Assembly: GCA_018609825.1 (NCBI GenBank)
Contig: JAHEOA010000024.1
Span: forward strand, 1 to 12,977
DNA from: Candidatus Bipolaricaulota bacterium
GTDB lineage: Bacteria > Bipolaricaulota > Bipolaricaulia > RBG-16-55-9
Length of the DNA: 12,977 nt
Direction of reading: 5' to 3'
The notes below the pieces were generated by a model, which saw nothing but the letters and a program-made list of their open reading frames with translations, ran no database searches and was not told where the DNA came from. Below, in pieces: positions 1 to 6,457 of this stretch. The translations under genes were made by a program, and so were the position numbers. Positions within the stretch are counted from its first letter, which is position 1. Every line of letters begins with the position of its first letter.

Positions 1-29
1 ATCCCGCCGAATTCCGGCAGACTTGAACC

Positions 30-281
30 ATGAAGACGTGCCCGGTTTGCGCAAACCCCGTCCGCCAACTTGGGCCGAGCGGCGATCCCGACCGCGGCGG
101 CATCGTCGTCCATACTGAGGGGACCACGTACGTGGTCCACGCCGCCTGTCTGATGGCCTGCCAAGACATGCTCAGCCGGCTGTGGACGGACGACGACGAC
201 TTCCACTCGGGGACCGTCGACCGGGATCCGCCCGAGCGGATTCCACCCACCGTCCTCTCGGCCCAAACCATACGCGACTGA
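30..281 (+). CDS. Small zinc-ribbon-like protein, 83 aa, function unknown
   Basis: The 83-residue product starts with a Cys-x2-Cys knuckle (C4, C7) and has a second potential metal-binding group H37-x2-C40, with C44 close by. This is the spacing of a small zinc ribbon, so it may bind zinc and act as a protein- or nucleic-acid-binding module, but I recognise no family. The C-terminal half is acidic (a DDDD run near residues 54-57) and probably unstructured. No good Shine-Dalgarno lies before the ATG, and the window edge hides any promoter. A perfect 18-bp palindrome sits inside the gene at 121-138. The cysteine pattern and codon bias favour a real gene, but the short length leaves doubt. Confidence 0.55.
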   Translation: MKTCPVCANPVRQLGPSGDPDRGGIVVHTEGTTYVVHAACLMACQDMLSRLWTDDDDFHSGTVDRDPPERIPPTVLSAQTIRD

Positions 282-704
282 ATTCCCAAAGATTCCCCGC
301 GCGGAGCGTGGGGAAGAACTCGTCAAATCCCGAGCTCCGGCGTGGGAGGCCGGAGGGCCAGATCGGCCCGATGGATCGTCGGCCCGCTCGCTCGGCTCAC
401 GGCGGAGCGGGGCAGGCGTTGAGCGCCGTGGACCGCCCTCAATGGAGGCCTTGACCGACCACACGTCGGAAGGGGTCGTCGCGTCCGCCAAGATAGCCGA
501 TCTCCCAGTTATCGTCGGGAGGGGACGCCGGCCTGTCGCCGGCATCGCACGTTCGCGGCCCCCTTGGGCAACCGATCGACGCGTGGCGACGATCGTGGGC
601 CAAGGGGGGCTCAATCCCGCGTCGGGATCCATGAGAAATCGCCACAACGCGGATCTCTCGCCGACTGCATGCCGACCCCCCTCTCCCTAACCCGGCACAG
701 CGGC
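282..704. other. Gene-poor gap upstream of the SOS cassette
   Basis: About 420 bases without a convincing gene. The open frames here lack ribosome-binding sites and give low-complexity Arg/Pro-rich products. The only structure I see is a short GC hairpin at 527-543 (two GCCGGC copies, 5-nt loop) and a weak pair of C-rich/G-rich arms near 558-612. Confidence 0.5.
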
Positions 705-733
705 TTGACGATTCCCGGATGACTGTATATATA
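705..733 (+). promoter_or_regulatory. Sigma70-type promoter of the lexA operon
   Basis: A -35 element TTGACG (705-710) is followed, after 17 nt, by a -10 element TATATA (728-733). The -10 lies inside the LexA-box palindrome, so bound repressor would block RNA polymerase directly. The expected transcript start is near 740, giving a leader of about 25 nt with the Shine-Dalgarno GAGGAGG at 752-758. Confidence 0.75.
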
Positions 734-739
734 TACAGT
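722..739. promoter_or_regulatory. SOS (LexA) box, perfect palindrome
   Basis: ACTGTATATATATACAGT is a perfect 18-bp palindrome. Its core CTGTATATATATACAG (723-738) equals the classical CTGT-N8-ACAG consensus of Escherichia coli LexA with its alternating TA centre. It overlaps the -10 element and ends 25 bp before the lexA ATG, so lexA and the two genes behind it are expected to be repressed by LexA and induced by DNA damage. I scanned the rest of the window by eye for CTGT-N8-ACAG and found no second site. Confidence 0.88.
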
Positions 740-764
740 AGACGCTCGGCCGAGGAGGGACAGC

Positions 765-1373
765 ATGAACGCCGGTGACCTTACTCAGCAGCAATTGCGC
801 ATCCTGCGCTACATCGTCGAGGGCGTGCGGCAACGGGGCCGGGCGCCGACGGCCAAGGAGATCTGCGCCAAGTTCGGGTTCGCCTCGCCCAATGCCGTGA
901 CCGCCCATCTCGAGGGGCTCGAGCGCAAAGGCTACGTGGAACGCCAGGGGGCTCCCCTTGGCCTCCGCCTCAACTGGGACCGCGTCTGGAGCCTGCTCGG
1001 CATCCCGCTGCTCGGCCGCGTGCCGGCCGGCACGCCGCGTCTGGCCGAGGCGGAGTTCCGCGGCACGCTCGCCCCCGACGACGTCTACCCCACGGGCGAA
1101 GGCCTCTTTGCGCTGGAGGTCCACGGCGACAGCATGCTCGGCGAGGGCATCCGGCCGGGCGACCTCGTCATCGTCCGCGAGGACGTCGAACCCAAGATCG
1201 GCGACGTCGTGGTCGCCCTGGTGGCGGACTACGACGAGGAGGCCACGGTCAAGAAGCTGGCCAAGCGGGACGGGACGGTCTATCTCGACCCCGCCAACCC
1301 CGGCTACGAGCCGATCCCCCTCAACGGCGGCCGCATCGTCGGCCGCGTCATCCGCGTGATTCGGGAGCTCTGA
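765..1373 (+). CDS. lexA: LexA repressor (SOS regulator, S24 self-cleaving)
   Basis: The 202-aa protein has the usual LexA length and order. An N-terminal winged helix-turn-helix spans about residues 5-70, with the recognition segment S41-P42-N43-A44 matching the S-P-N-A of E. coli LexA that reads CTGT. The S24 latent-protease domain runs from about residue 78 to the end. The self-cleavage bond is A88-G89, the catalytic serine is S123 in GDSM, and the general-base lysine is K163 in TVKK. Known role: it represses SOS genes and cleaves itself when RecA is activated on single-stranded DNA. The ATG at 765 follows GAGGAGG by 6 nt and lies just behind a perfect SOS box, so the gene represses itself. 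It heads an operon with the 90-aa gene and the polymerase. It may be one of several LexA copies in the genome, dedicated to this cassette. Confidence 0.95.
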   Translation: MNAGDLTQQQLRILRYIVEGVRQRGRAPTAKEICAKFGFASPNAVTAHLEGLERKGYVERQGAPLGLRLNWDRVWSLLGIPLLGRVPAGTPRLAEAEFRGTLAPDDVYPTGEGLFALEVHGDSMLGEGIRPGDLVIVREDVEPKIGDVVVALVADYDEEATVKKLAKRDGTVYLDPANPGYEPIPLNGGRIVGRVIRVIREL

Positions 1374-1379
1374 CCCCCC

Positions 1380-1652
1380 ATGGACGTCTGGACGCCCGAT
1401 CGCGACGACCCGCTGTCCATCGCCGCCTGGTTCGTGCCGGAGAAGCCGTTGGAGAAGCGCCTGCCCTGGCTGAAGATCCATTGGCGGGACGAGTGGCGCC
1501 GGCTGGAGGTCACCTTCCACCACCAGGCCGATCGGGGCGATCGACGGATCCACTGCATCTCGGCCTACGACGGCTCGACGTACTACCGACTGGAGTTCGA
1601 CTCGGAGAGCCTCATCTGGAAGCTGATCGGCGTCGACGACGGCTCGGAGTGA
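1380..1652 (+). CDS. Unknown 90-aa protein of the SOS operon
   Basis: I do not recognise this gene. It starts 6 nt after the lexA stop and ends 15 nt before the polymerase ATG, so it is very probably co-transcribed and translationally coupled; the nearest SD-like GGGAG (1363-1367) is rather far from the ATG. The product is rich in aromatics and charge. Tryptophans cluster around residues 26-39 (PWLKIHWRDEWRRL), followed by alternating hydrophobic segments that suggest a small beta-rich or alpha/beta domain ending in an acidic tail (DDGSE). No signal peptide, membrane segment or cysteine motif is visible. Its place between a LexA and a Y-family polymerase suggests an SOS role, such as a polymerase accessory protein in the manner of UmuD or ImuA, but no sequence similarity to those is evident. 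The position supports a real gene; its role is inference. Confidence 0.8.
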   Translation: MDVWTPDRDDPLSIAAWFVPEKPLEKRLPWLKIHWRDEWRRLEVTFHHQADRGDRRIHCISAYDGSTYYRLEFDSESLIWKLIGVDDGSE

Positions 1653-1667
1653 CCCTTGGAGTGCCCC

Positions 1668-2906
1668 ATGGCGAGGACGATCGCGCACGTCGACCTGAAC
1701 GCCTGCTTCGCCTCCCTGGAGCAACAGAGCAACCCGCGGTTGCGGGGGCGGCCGACGGCCGTCGTCCGCAAGGCCCAGCGGGTGAGCGTCATCAGCGCGC
1801 CCAGCTACGAAGCCAAGCGCCGCGGCGTCCAGACCGGGATGACCACGCCCGAGGCGAAGCGCCACTGCCCGGAGCTCCGCGTGCTCTTGGAGGACCCGAC
1901 CAAGTACCTGGCCGCCAGCGAGCGCTTCTTCGAGCTGCTCCATGATCTCACCGGCGCCGTGGAGACCTTCAGCGTCGACGAGGGCTTCGTCGACCTCGCG
2001 TACCTGCTCCGCCAGTTGGGCGATCCCATCTGGGCGGCGGAACGCATCAAGCGAGAGGTTCGTGAACGCCTGGGGGTATGGATGACGGTCTCGATCGGGG
2101 TCGGCCCCAGCAAAGTCATCGCCAAGCTGGCCGGCGAACAAAAGAAACCCGATGGCCTCGTTCAGATTCGTAATCATGAGCTCCAGGACTGGTTGGAGAC
2201 GCTGGCGGTCGACGAGGCGTGCGGCATCGCGGGGCGGACCAAGGCCCGGCTTGCGGCGATGGGCATCCGAACCCTGGCCGACCTGGGCCGTGCCGACGTC
2301 ATGAAGCTCCGGCAGGCCTTCGGGATCAACGGCTACTTCCTCCACCTGATCGGCCAAGGGAAAGATCCCGTGCCGTTCCAGGCGGGCGGCGCCCCTCCGC
2401 GGCAGGGATTCGACCACGGCCGCGTCCTGCCCTGGCCGTGGCCCGACTTCGCGGGGGCCCAAGATTGGCTCCAGGTCCTGTGCCACATGGTCACGCGCCG
2501 CATGCGCTCGCACGGCAACGCGGCCCGGGTCGTCCACCTGAGCGTCGAATCCGCCGACGGCTGGGGCAGCTCCAAACAGCGTTGTCTCCCCGTCGCCACG
2601 GACGACGAGAAGGTCGTCTTCGAGGCCTGCCGGCGGATCGCCGAGGCGCTCGATCGGCAAGCTCGACTGCCCCAGGAGATCCAGTACATCGGGGTCTCCG
2701 TCTCCAAGTTGTATGATCGGTCCCGCCAGCCGTTGCCCTTGTTTGAGCAGAGCCGGGCCCGCCACCGGCTCATCGACGCCATGGACACGATCAACGATCG
2801 CTTCGGCGACCTGTCGGTCTATTTCGGCGGGCTCCACGAGGGACAACGGAAGGTGACGGTGCACGCGGCCAACCGCGGGATGTACCGCGACCTGCAGCCC
2901 GCCTGA
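1668..2906 (+). CDS. dinB: Y-family translesion DNA polymerase (DinB/Pol IV-like)
   Basis: The 412-aa protein copies damaged DNA at low fidelity. The catalytic metal ligands are D9 (HVDLNACFASLEQ), D104 and E105 (FSVDEGFVDL). Further Y-family marks are the YEAKRRGV fingers segment near residue 47, SIGVGPSKVIAKLAGEQKKPDG near 142-163, a helix-hairpin-helix at about 186-207 (the usual GIG motif reads GIAG), and a little-finger domain to about 345. A QPLPLF segment near 354-359 resembles the clamp-binding motif QLxLF. I chose ATG 1668, which follows GGAG by 6 nt; an in-frame TTG at 1656 would add four residues. The gene is third in the lexA operon, so damage-induced expression is expected. The full set of catalytic residues argues for true polymerase activity, unlike ImuB proteins that lack them. 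Whether it belongs closer to DinB, UmuC or a plasmid-borne branch needs a tree. Confidence 0.93.
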   Translation: MARTIAHVDLNACFASLEQQSNPRLRGRPTAVVRKAQRVSVISAPSYEAKRRGVQTGMTTPEAKRHCPELRVLLEDPTKYLAASERFFELLHDLTGAVETFSVDEGFVDLAYLLRQLGDPIWAAERIKREVRERLGVWMTVSIGVGPSKVIAKLAGEQKKPDGLVQIRNHELQDWLETLAVDEACGIAGRTKARLAAMGIRTLADLGRADVMKLRQAFGINGYFLHLIGQGKDPVPFQAGGAPPRQGFDHGRVLPWPWPDFAGAQDWLQVLCHMVTRRMRSHGNAARVVHLSVESADGWGSSKQRCLPVATDDEKVVFEACRRIAEALDRQARLPQEIQYIGVSVSKLYDRSRQPLPLFEQSRARHRLIDAMDTINDRFGDLSVYFGGLHEGQRKVTVHAANRGMYRDLQPA

Positions 2907-3200
2907 CGAGCCCACTTCGCTTCTGTCAAGCGTTCCCGAAGAGGGCCACGGGCATGGTGACGACGTCCGACACCTCACAGCCGGACGTAGCGGGCCGTTC
3001 ATATCGGACACCCGTCCTCGGGCAAGCCCCCATGTGGCCGTACCGTAGAAGACGCTGATCGCGCCCGGGCGATCATGTCCCATGACCCGGGGTCCGTCCA
3101 GCGAGGCCGACACGGCTGCGAGGTTGCAAGCTCCCACGGCCGGACGCCGCTGGCTAACCCGAACCCGGAATGATCGCCCAGGAAGACGCCAAACATTCCC
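2907..3200. other. Gap after the SOS operon
   Basis: I see no gene in this stretch; the long minus-strand frame that crosses it is a shadow of lexA and the polymerase. A modest hairpin at 2963-2988 (7-bp arms ACGTCCG/CGGACGT, 12-nt loop) lies 57 nt after the polymerase stop and could help end transcription. Confidence 0.4.
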
Positions 3201-3230
3201 CGGCAGGCGGGGTAGGCACCCCGCCTGCCG
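3201..3230. terminator. Strong 12-bp GC hairpin, terminator-like
   Basis: CGGCAGGCGGGG (3201-3212) pairs perfectly with CCCCGCCTGCCG (3219-3230) around the 6-nt loop TAGGCA. No T-run follows on either strand, so it is not a classical intrinsic terminator. It stands between the SOS operon and the next gene and may end or insulate transcription. Confidence 0.5.
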
Positions 3231-3359
3231 CCTACCTTGCCCTCCAGCGCCATACGTCGATCGCCGACCCCAAGCGGGCCCGGATGGCCATCCCGGCCCC
3301 TGCATGATTGCCCTCCTCCGCGCCCCGCCCGGACGCTTGCCAACCCCAACACCGGGTAT

Positions 3360-3389
3360 TTGACGTCACATCCAGACTGGACCTACGCT
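3360..3389 (+). promoter_or_regulatory. Possible promoter of the nuclease-like gene
   Basis: TTGACG (3360-3365) and TACGCT (3384-3389) stand 18 nt apart, about 57 nt before the proposed ATG at 3447. The -35 overlaps the 8-bp palindrome TGACGTCA (3361-3368). Read by eye only. Confidence 0.35.
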
Positions 3390-3446
3390 TGGGGTCGTCG
3401 CTGCCGCCGTTGCACCGCGGAGAATGGAGGCGCCCCGCTCCCCACC

Positions 3447-4178
3447 ATGGCCCCCGAGCCCCCATCCGAGGCCGACCCCCGCATCGGCACGCTGAACGAG
3501 AAGCCGCTCCACGCGGCCCTGAAGGCCTGGTACGCCCGAGACGGCGATCGCCCGGAAGCGCGCGTCGACGGCTTCGTCGTCGACCTCCTCCGGCCCCGGC
3601 CCGAACCCTCCTCCGATGCCCTGCTCATCGAGATCCAGACCGGACGGCTCGGCACCATCCGGCCCAAGCTGGAGCGCCTGTTGGCCCACCATTCCGTCCG
3701 CGTGGTCACGCCGATCCCCGCGGAGAAATGGCTGGTGAAGCTGGCCCCGCGCAACGGCCCCCCGCAGAAACGCCGGAAGTCGCCCAAGCGGGGCACGCGC
3801 ATCGACGCGTTCCGCGAGTGGGTCAGCATCGCCCCCCTGATCGGCCACCCGAACCTCAGCCTGGACATCCTGTTGATCCAGGAAGAGGAAGTCCGCCGCT
3901 TCGACGGGCGGCGTGGCTGGCGCCGCCGAGGCTGGGTGATCGAGGAGCGTCGGCTGTTGGGCGTTCGGGAGCGCCATCCCATCGACACGCTCGCTTCCTT
4001 GCGCGAGCTGCTCCCCGAGACGCTGCCCCGCCGGTTCACGACGGCCGATCTGGCCAGTGGCCTGGCCGTTTCCCGAGGGCTGGCTCAAAAGATGGCTTAC
4101 GTGATGCGTGAATGCGGGGCCATTGACGCATTGAGCCGTAACCGATCCGGCATTCTCTACGGTTGGCCCCACGACTGA
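3447..4178 (+). CDS. Putative PD-(D/E)XK-like nuclease (E-x-Q) with C-terminal HTH
   Basis: The 243-aa product has a pattern typical of PD-(D/E)XK folds. An N-terminal helix with NEKPLH (17-22) comes first, then VDGFVVDLLR (40-49) supplying acidic D41/D46, then LLIEIQTGRLGTIRPKL (59-75), where E62-x-Q64 replaces the usual E-x-K. E-x-Q variants are known in this superfamily, for example in CoiA-like proteins. The middle is rich in Lys/Arg (RKSPKRG near 110). The C-terminus (about 195-240) resembles a winged helix that would bind DNA. A DNA nuclease or repair role is inferred. The open frame extends upstream to 3237, but that part is low-complexity Pro/Arg sequence, so I chose ATG 3447, although its SD (GGAGG, 3426-3430) is distant. 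The gene stands alone, after the SOS operon and the 3201-3230 hairpin. Confidence 0.7.
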   Translation: MAPEPPSEADPRIGTLNEKPLHAALKAWYARDGDRPEARVDGFVVDLLRPRPEPSSDALLIEIQTGRLGTIRPKLERLLAHHSVRVVTPIPAEKWLVKLAPRNGPPQKRRKSPKRGTRIDAFREWVSIAPLIGHPNLSLDILLIQEEEVRRFDGRRGWRRRGWVIEERRLLGVRERHPIDTLASLRELLPETLPRRFTTADLASGLAVSRGLAQKMAYVMRECGAIDALSRNRSGILYGWPHD

Positions 4179-4528
4179 ACGCCGAGCCTGCCCAGCTCTC
4201 GAGTGATCGCGGCCGGCATCTGGCCAGGTGATCAATATGACCTCAGCGCCGCACGCCGGAACCCATGCCTCAACGCCCACTGGCCCCACCCCTCCACCTC
4301 CGTCAACGGCACCCGCTCAATCGCGATAAATCGCATCGATTGGGCCCATGCTGCGTTGTCCATCGGCGGCCGCCTCCCCCAAATCGAGATTTCTCGGATC
4401 CGGTGCCGCACAACCGTCGTCAGGGCTGGGGAGGTCGCAGATGTCATCACCGCGTTTCAGAGCACCATGTTTTACGATGGGGCCCTTTACCAGCCGACGT
4501 GCCTAAGTGAGTGAGAGGAGTGAGAGGG
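4179..4528. other. Gap with a doubtful small reading frame
   Basis: This 350-base stretch has no clear gene and is somewhat less GC-rich than its neighbours. A GTG-started frame at 4203-4514 (103 codons) reads protein-like from about residue 33 on, but its N-terminus is not, and it has no good ribosome-binding site. It may be a degraded gene or chance. A small 5-bp dyad GCGAT-AA-ATCGC lies at 4323-4334. Confidence 0.35.
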
Positions 4529-4888
4529 ATGCTGGAACGCCGGACGGTCATCTTGGCTGCCTACAACAAAATAAACGGCTTTGCACGCAACATTCGACCG
4601 GAGCACGTTCGCGGCCGACACGCCGAGGAGGTCGTGGCCGCCAAGCGCTCCATCTACCAGCTCTTCCTCCAAGAGCTGAACCGCGAGCTCAACGATCCGG
4701 AGACCGCCGACGAATTGATCTACGACGCGACAACGGCCGACGTCTTCGACCGTCTGATGGCCGAGATCTCAGCCCAACACGAAGCGCTGCACGACATCAG
4801 TCGAGCCTTGTTGAACTCCCATACCCGGGTCGACCCCGCCCATCCGACGGAAGATTTGCCCGAAGAGGCGACCACGGCGGTCGCCTGA
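4529..4888 (+). CDS. Hypothetical helical protein, 119 aa
   Basis: I do not recognise this protein. The likely start is ATG 4529, preceded by AGGAG (4516-4520) at 8 nt; a GTG six codons upstream is possible but overlaps the ribosome-binding region. The sequence looks almost wholly alpha-helical and is rich in Glu, Ala and Leu: helices around residues 3-18, 27-55, 57-75 and 75-95, then an acidic, probably disordered tail (DLPEEATTAVA). There are no cysteines, signal peptide or membrane segment, which points to a soluble cytoplasmic protein, perhaps a small dimeric helical bundle. It appears monocistronic: a strong hairpin stands 49 nt after the stop and the next gene starts 235 nt on. No function can be proposed from the sequence. 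Confidence 0.7.
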   Translation: MLERRTVILAAYNKINGFARNIRPEHVRGRHAEEVVAAKRSIYQLFLQELNRELNDPETADELIYDATTADVFDRLMAEISAQHEALHDISRALLNSHTRVDPAHPTEDLPEEATTAVA

Positions 4889-4936
4889 GCAACGACCGAG
4901 ACAGCGCATCAAGCACGGGCGTGTTCCCCCTGGCTT

Positions 4937-4968
4937 CCCCCGAGAGAGGTCCCGATCTCTCTCGGGGG
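4937..4968. terminator. Strong 12-bp hairpin after the 119-aa gene
   Basis: CCCCCGAGAGAG (4937-4948) pairs perfectly with CTCTCTCGGGGG (4957-4968) around an 8-nt loop. It begins 49 nt after the stop of the 119-aa gene and lacks a T-run. It probably ends that transcript or protects its 3' end. Confidence 0.55.
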
Positions 4969-5122
4969 CCCCAATGGCATGGGGCACGCCCCGCCCGCGG
5001 GGCCCCAAGACGACAGCGCCCGGACGGACGCATCCCGTCGGACTGCGTAGGCCCGTCGCTTGTCCGCGAGGTCGGGCAAGGTATCCTGGGGGCGGGTGCC
5101 GCCCGAAAGCGAGGCCATCCCC

Positions 5123-5755
5123 ATGAGTGCGCTCTCGGCCAAGCAGGCGATCCGCGAGCACGTTTGGCAGAGCCTCCGGGACCAAGGCCAGCAGGCGTTC
5201 CCGTTCAAGGAGCGCGACTTCATCCCCAACTTCGTCGGCTCCGACGCGGCCGCGGATCGGCTCCGCACCACCCCCGAATGGCAGAGCGCTCGCGTCGCCT
5301 ACGCCAACCCGGACTACGCCCAACGGCGGGCGCGCCAGTACGCGCTGGAGGACGGCAAGGTGCTCCTCATGGCCGCCCCGCGCCAACCCGACACGTTCCT
5401 GCGGCTCGATCCCGCCCGCCTCAAGGGCCACGCGCGCGAGGCGACGACGATCAAGGGGATGTCCCGGTTCGGTCAGCCCGTCGACGCCGGCGACCTGCCG
5501 GCAGCCGATCTGGTGATCAAGGGCTCGGTGGCGGTCGATGAGTGGGGCGGTCGGCTCGGCAAGGGGCACGGCTACGGCGACCGGGAGCTGGAGCTGCTGG
5601 CCAGCCGCGGGCTGCTCGGCGCCGCGACCCCGATCGTCACCACGATCCACGAGCTCCAACTGGTCGACGCGGTGCCCACTGAGCCCCACGATCGCCGCGT
5701 GTCACTGGTCGTGACGCCGGAGCGCGTGATCCGCGTCGCCCCCGAGTCCCGATGA
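5123..5755 (+). CDS. 5-formyltetrahydrofolate cyclo-ligase family protein
   Basis: The 210-aa product carries the marks of the 5-FTHF cyclo-ligase family (5,10-methenyltetrahydrofolate synthetase). These are an N-terminal helix, basic FKERDFIPNFVG near residues 28-39, a glycine-rich nucleotide-binding loop GGRLGKGHGYGDRE (142-155), and the C-terminal block TTIHELQLVDAVPTEPHDRRVSLVVTP (173-199) with the typical VP-x-x-x-HD. Members convert 5-formyl-THF to 5,10-methenyl-THF using ATP in the cytoplasm, returning a stored folate to one-carbon metabolism. Its form, with a long middle insert (FLRLDP...IKGMSRFGQPV), is closer to the divergent MTHFSD/archaeal-like branch than to E. coli YgfA, so the exact substrate is less certain. 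I chose ATG 5123, preceded by GAGG at 8 nt. The gene ends one nucleotide from the stop of the convergent SprT-like gene. Confidence 0.85.
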   Translation: MSALSAKQAIREHVWQSLRDQGQQAFPFKERDFIPNFVGSDAAADRLRTTPEWQSARVAYANPDYAQRRARQYALEDGKVLLMAAPRQPDTFLRLDPARLKGHAREATTIKGMSRFGQPVDAGDLPAADLVIKGSVAVDEWGGRLGKGHGYGDRELELLASRGLLGAATPIVTTIHELQLVDAVPTEPHDRRVSLVVTPERVIRVAPESR

Positions 5756-5756
5756 G

Positions 5757-6275
5757 TCACGCCAGCGTCCGCACCCGCCGCAGCCGGAACCGACGGCTGG
5801 GACGTCCCCCGTTGTGCCGATCGCAGCAGACCCGACAGGCCCAGGATCCCCGAATCCGCGTCCGCGTGCGGCGGCCGCAGTGGGGGCACGCCCACTCGTA
5901 CTTGAGGGGCCGGTGCATGCCGGGATAGCGCCTGCAGTGGCGTGGAGCGCCCACGCGCTCGGCCTCGCGCCGAAACTCGGGGCCGTGGTGCGGCCCGCCC
6001 GGCCGCAGTCGTCCGTGGATGTGCTGCCAGACGTGGACCATCTCGTGTTTGAGCGTGTCAAGCGCCTCATCCGGGAAGTGCCGGTGATAGGGCACGGAGA
6101 GCACGATCTCCCAGCCCCGCACGCGCGAGCGCCAGTACTTGCCGGCCACGGCGTGCATGCGCCGGCTCCACCGGACCGGTCGCTCGGGGAGTTCGCCGTT
6201 CCACCAGCAGCTGTTGAGATGATCGTAGAGGGCCCGAACGTGATCCGGATCCTCGATCGTCAGTGAGGTCTGCAC
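5757..6275 (-). CDS. SprT-like zinc metalloprotease domain protein
   Basis: The 172-aa protein matches the SprT-like/Spartan fold. WWNGELPERPVRWSRRMHAVAGKY (about 24-47) is the typical strand region. The zinc site is H77-E78-x2-H81 (HEMVHVWQ), with a third ligand H97 in HHGPEF. A C-terminal zinc ribbon follows, with CPHC (130-133) and CRVC (147-150), and the tail is rich in Arg. The eukaryotic relative Spartan degrades proteins crosslinked to DNA; the bacterial members are little studied, so the substrate is unknown. I chose GTG at 6275, because AGGAGG on the minus strand (6283-6288) precedes it by exactly 7 nt; a TTG at 6329 would add 18 residues without homologous character. The gene converges on the cyclo-ligase gene with one base between stop codons, and diverges from the HTH/coiled-coil gene across 182 bp. 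Confidence 0.88.
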   Translation of the reverse strand: MQTSLTIEDPDHVRALYDHLNSCWWNGELPERPVRWSRRMHAVAGKYWRSRVRGWEIVLSVPYHRHFPDEALDTLKHEMVHVWQHIHGRLRPGGPHHGPEFRREAERVGAPRHCRRYPGMHRPLKYEWACPHCGRRTRTRIRGSWACRVCCDRHNGGRPSRRFRLRRVRTLA

Positions 6276-6457
6276 CGATGGTCCTCCTGGAGAATCAAGG
6301 ATGCCAACGTGATCTGAACCACGCGGCAAGCGTAGCGTACATCACGCCGAGAGCTCACGTCGACACACCGTTCACAACGTCGCAAGACATACTTCCAGGC
6401 CGGGCTGGACGCCTCCCCTCTACGACGTCGTGACCGGCCGATTACTCTGTCGTTACC

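Noticed and set aside
687..3305. An 872-codon open frame on the minus strand opposite lexA and the polymerase
   Set aside because: It is antisense to well-supported genes with catalytic motifs, its codons mirror their high third-position GC, and its product has no domain pattern.
3366..4289. A 307-codon minus-strand frame opposite the nuclease-like gene
   Set aside because: Shadow of the plus-strand gene; low-complexity Gly/Ala/Gln-rich product and no ribosome-binding site.
4203..4514. GTG-started 103-codon frame
   Set aside because: No ribosome-binding site and an implausible N-terminus; the later part looks somewhat protein-like, so it is mentioned in the gap entry but not called.
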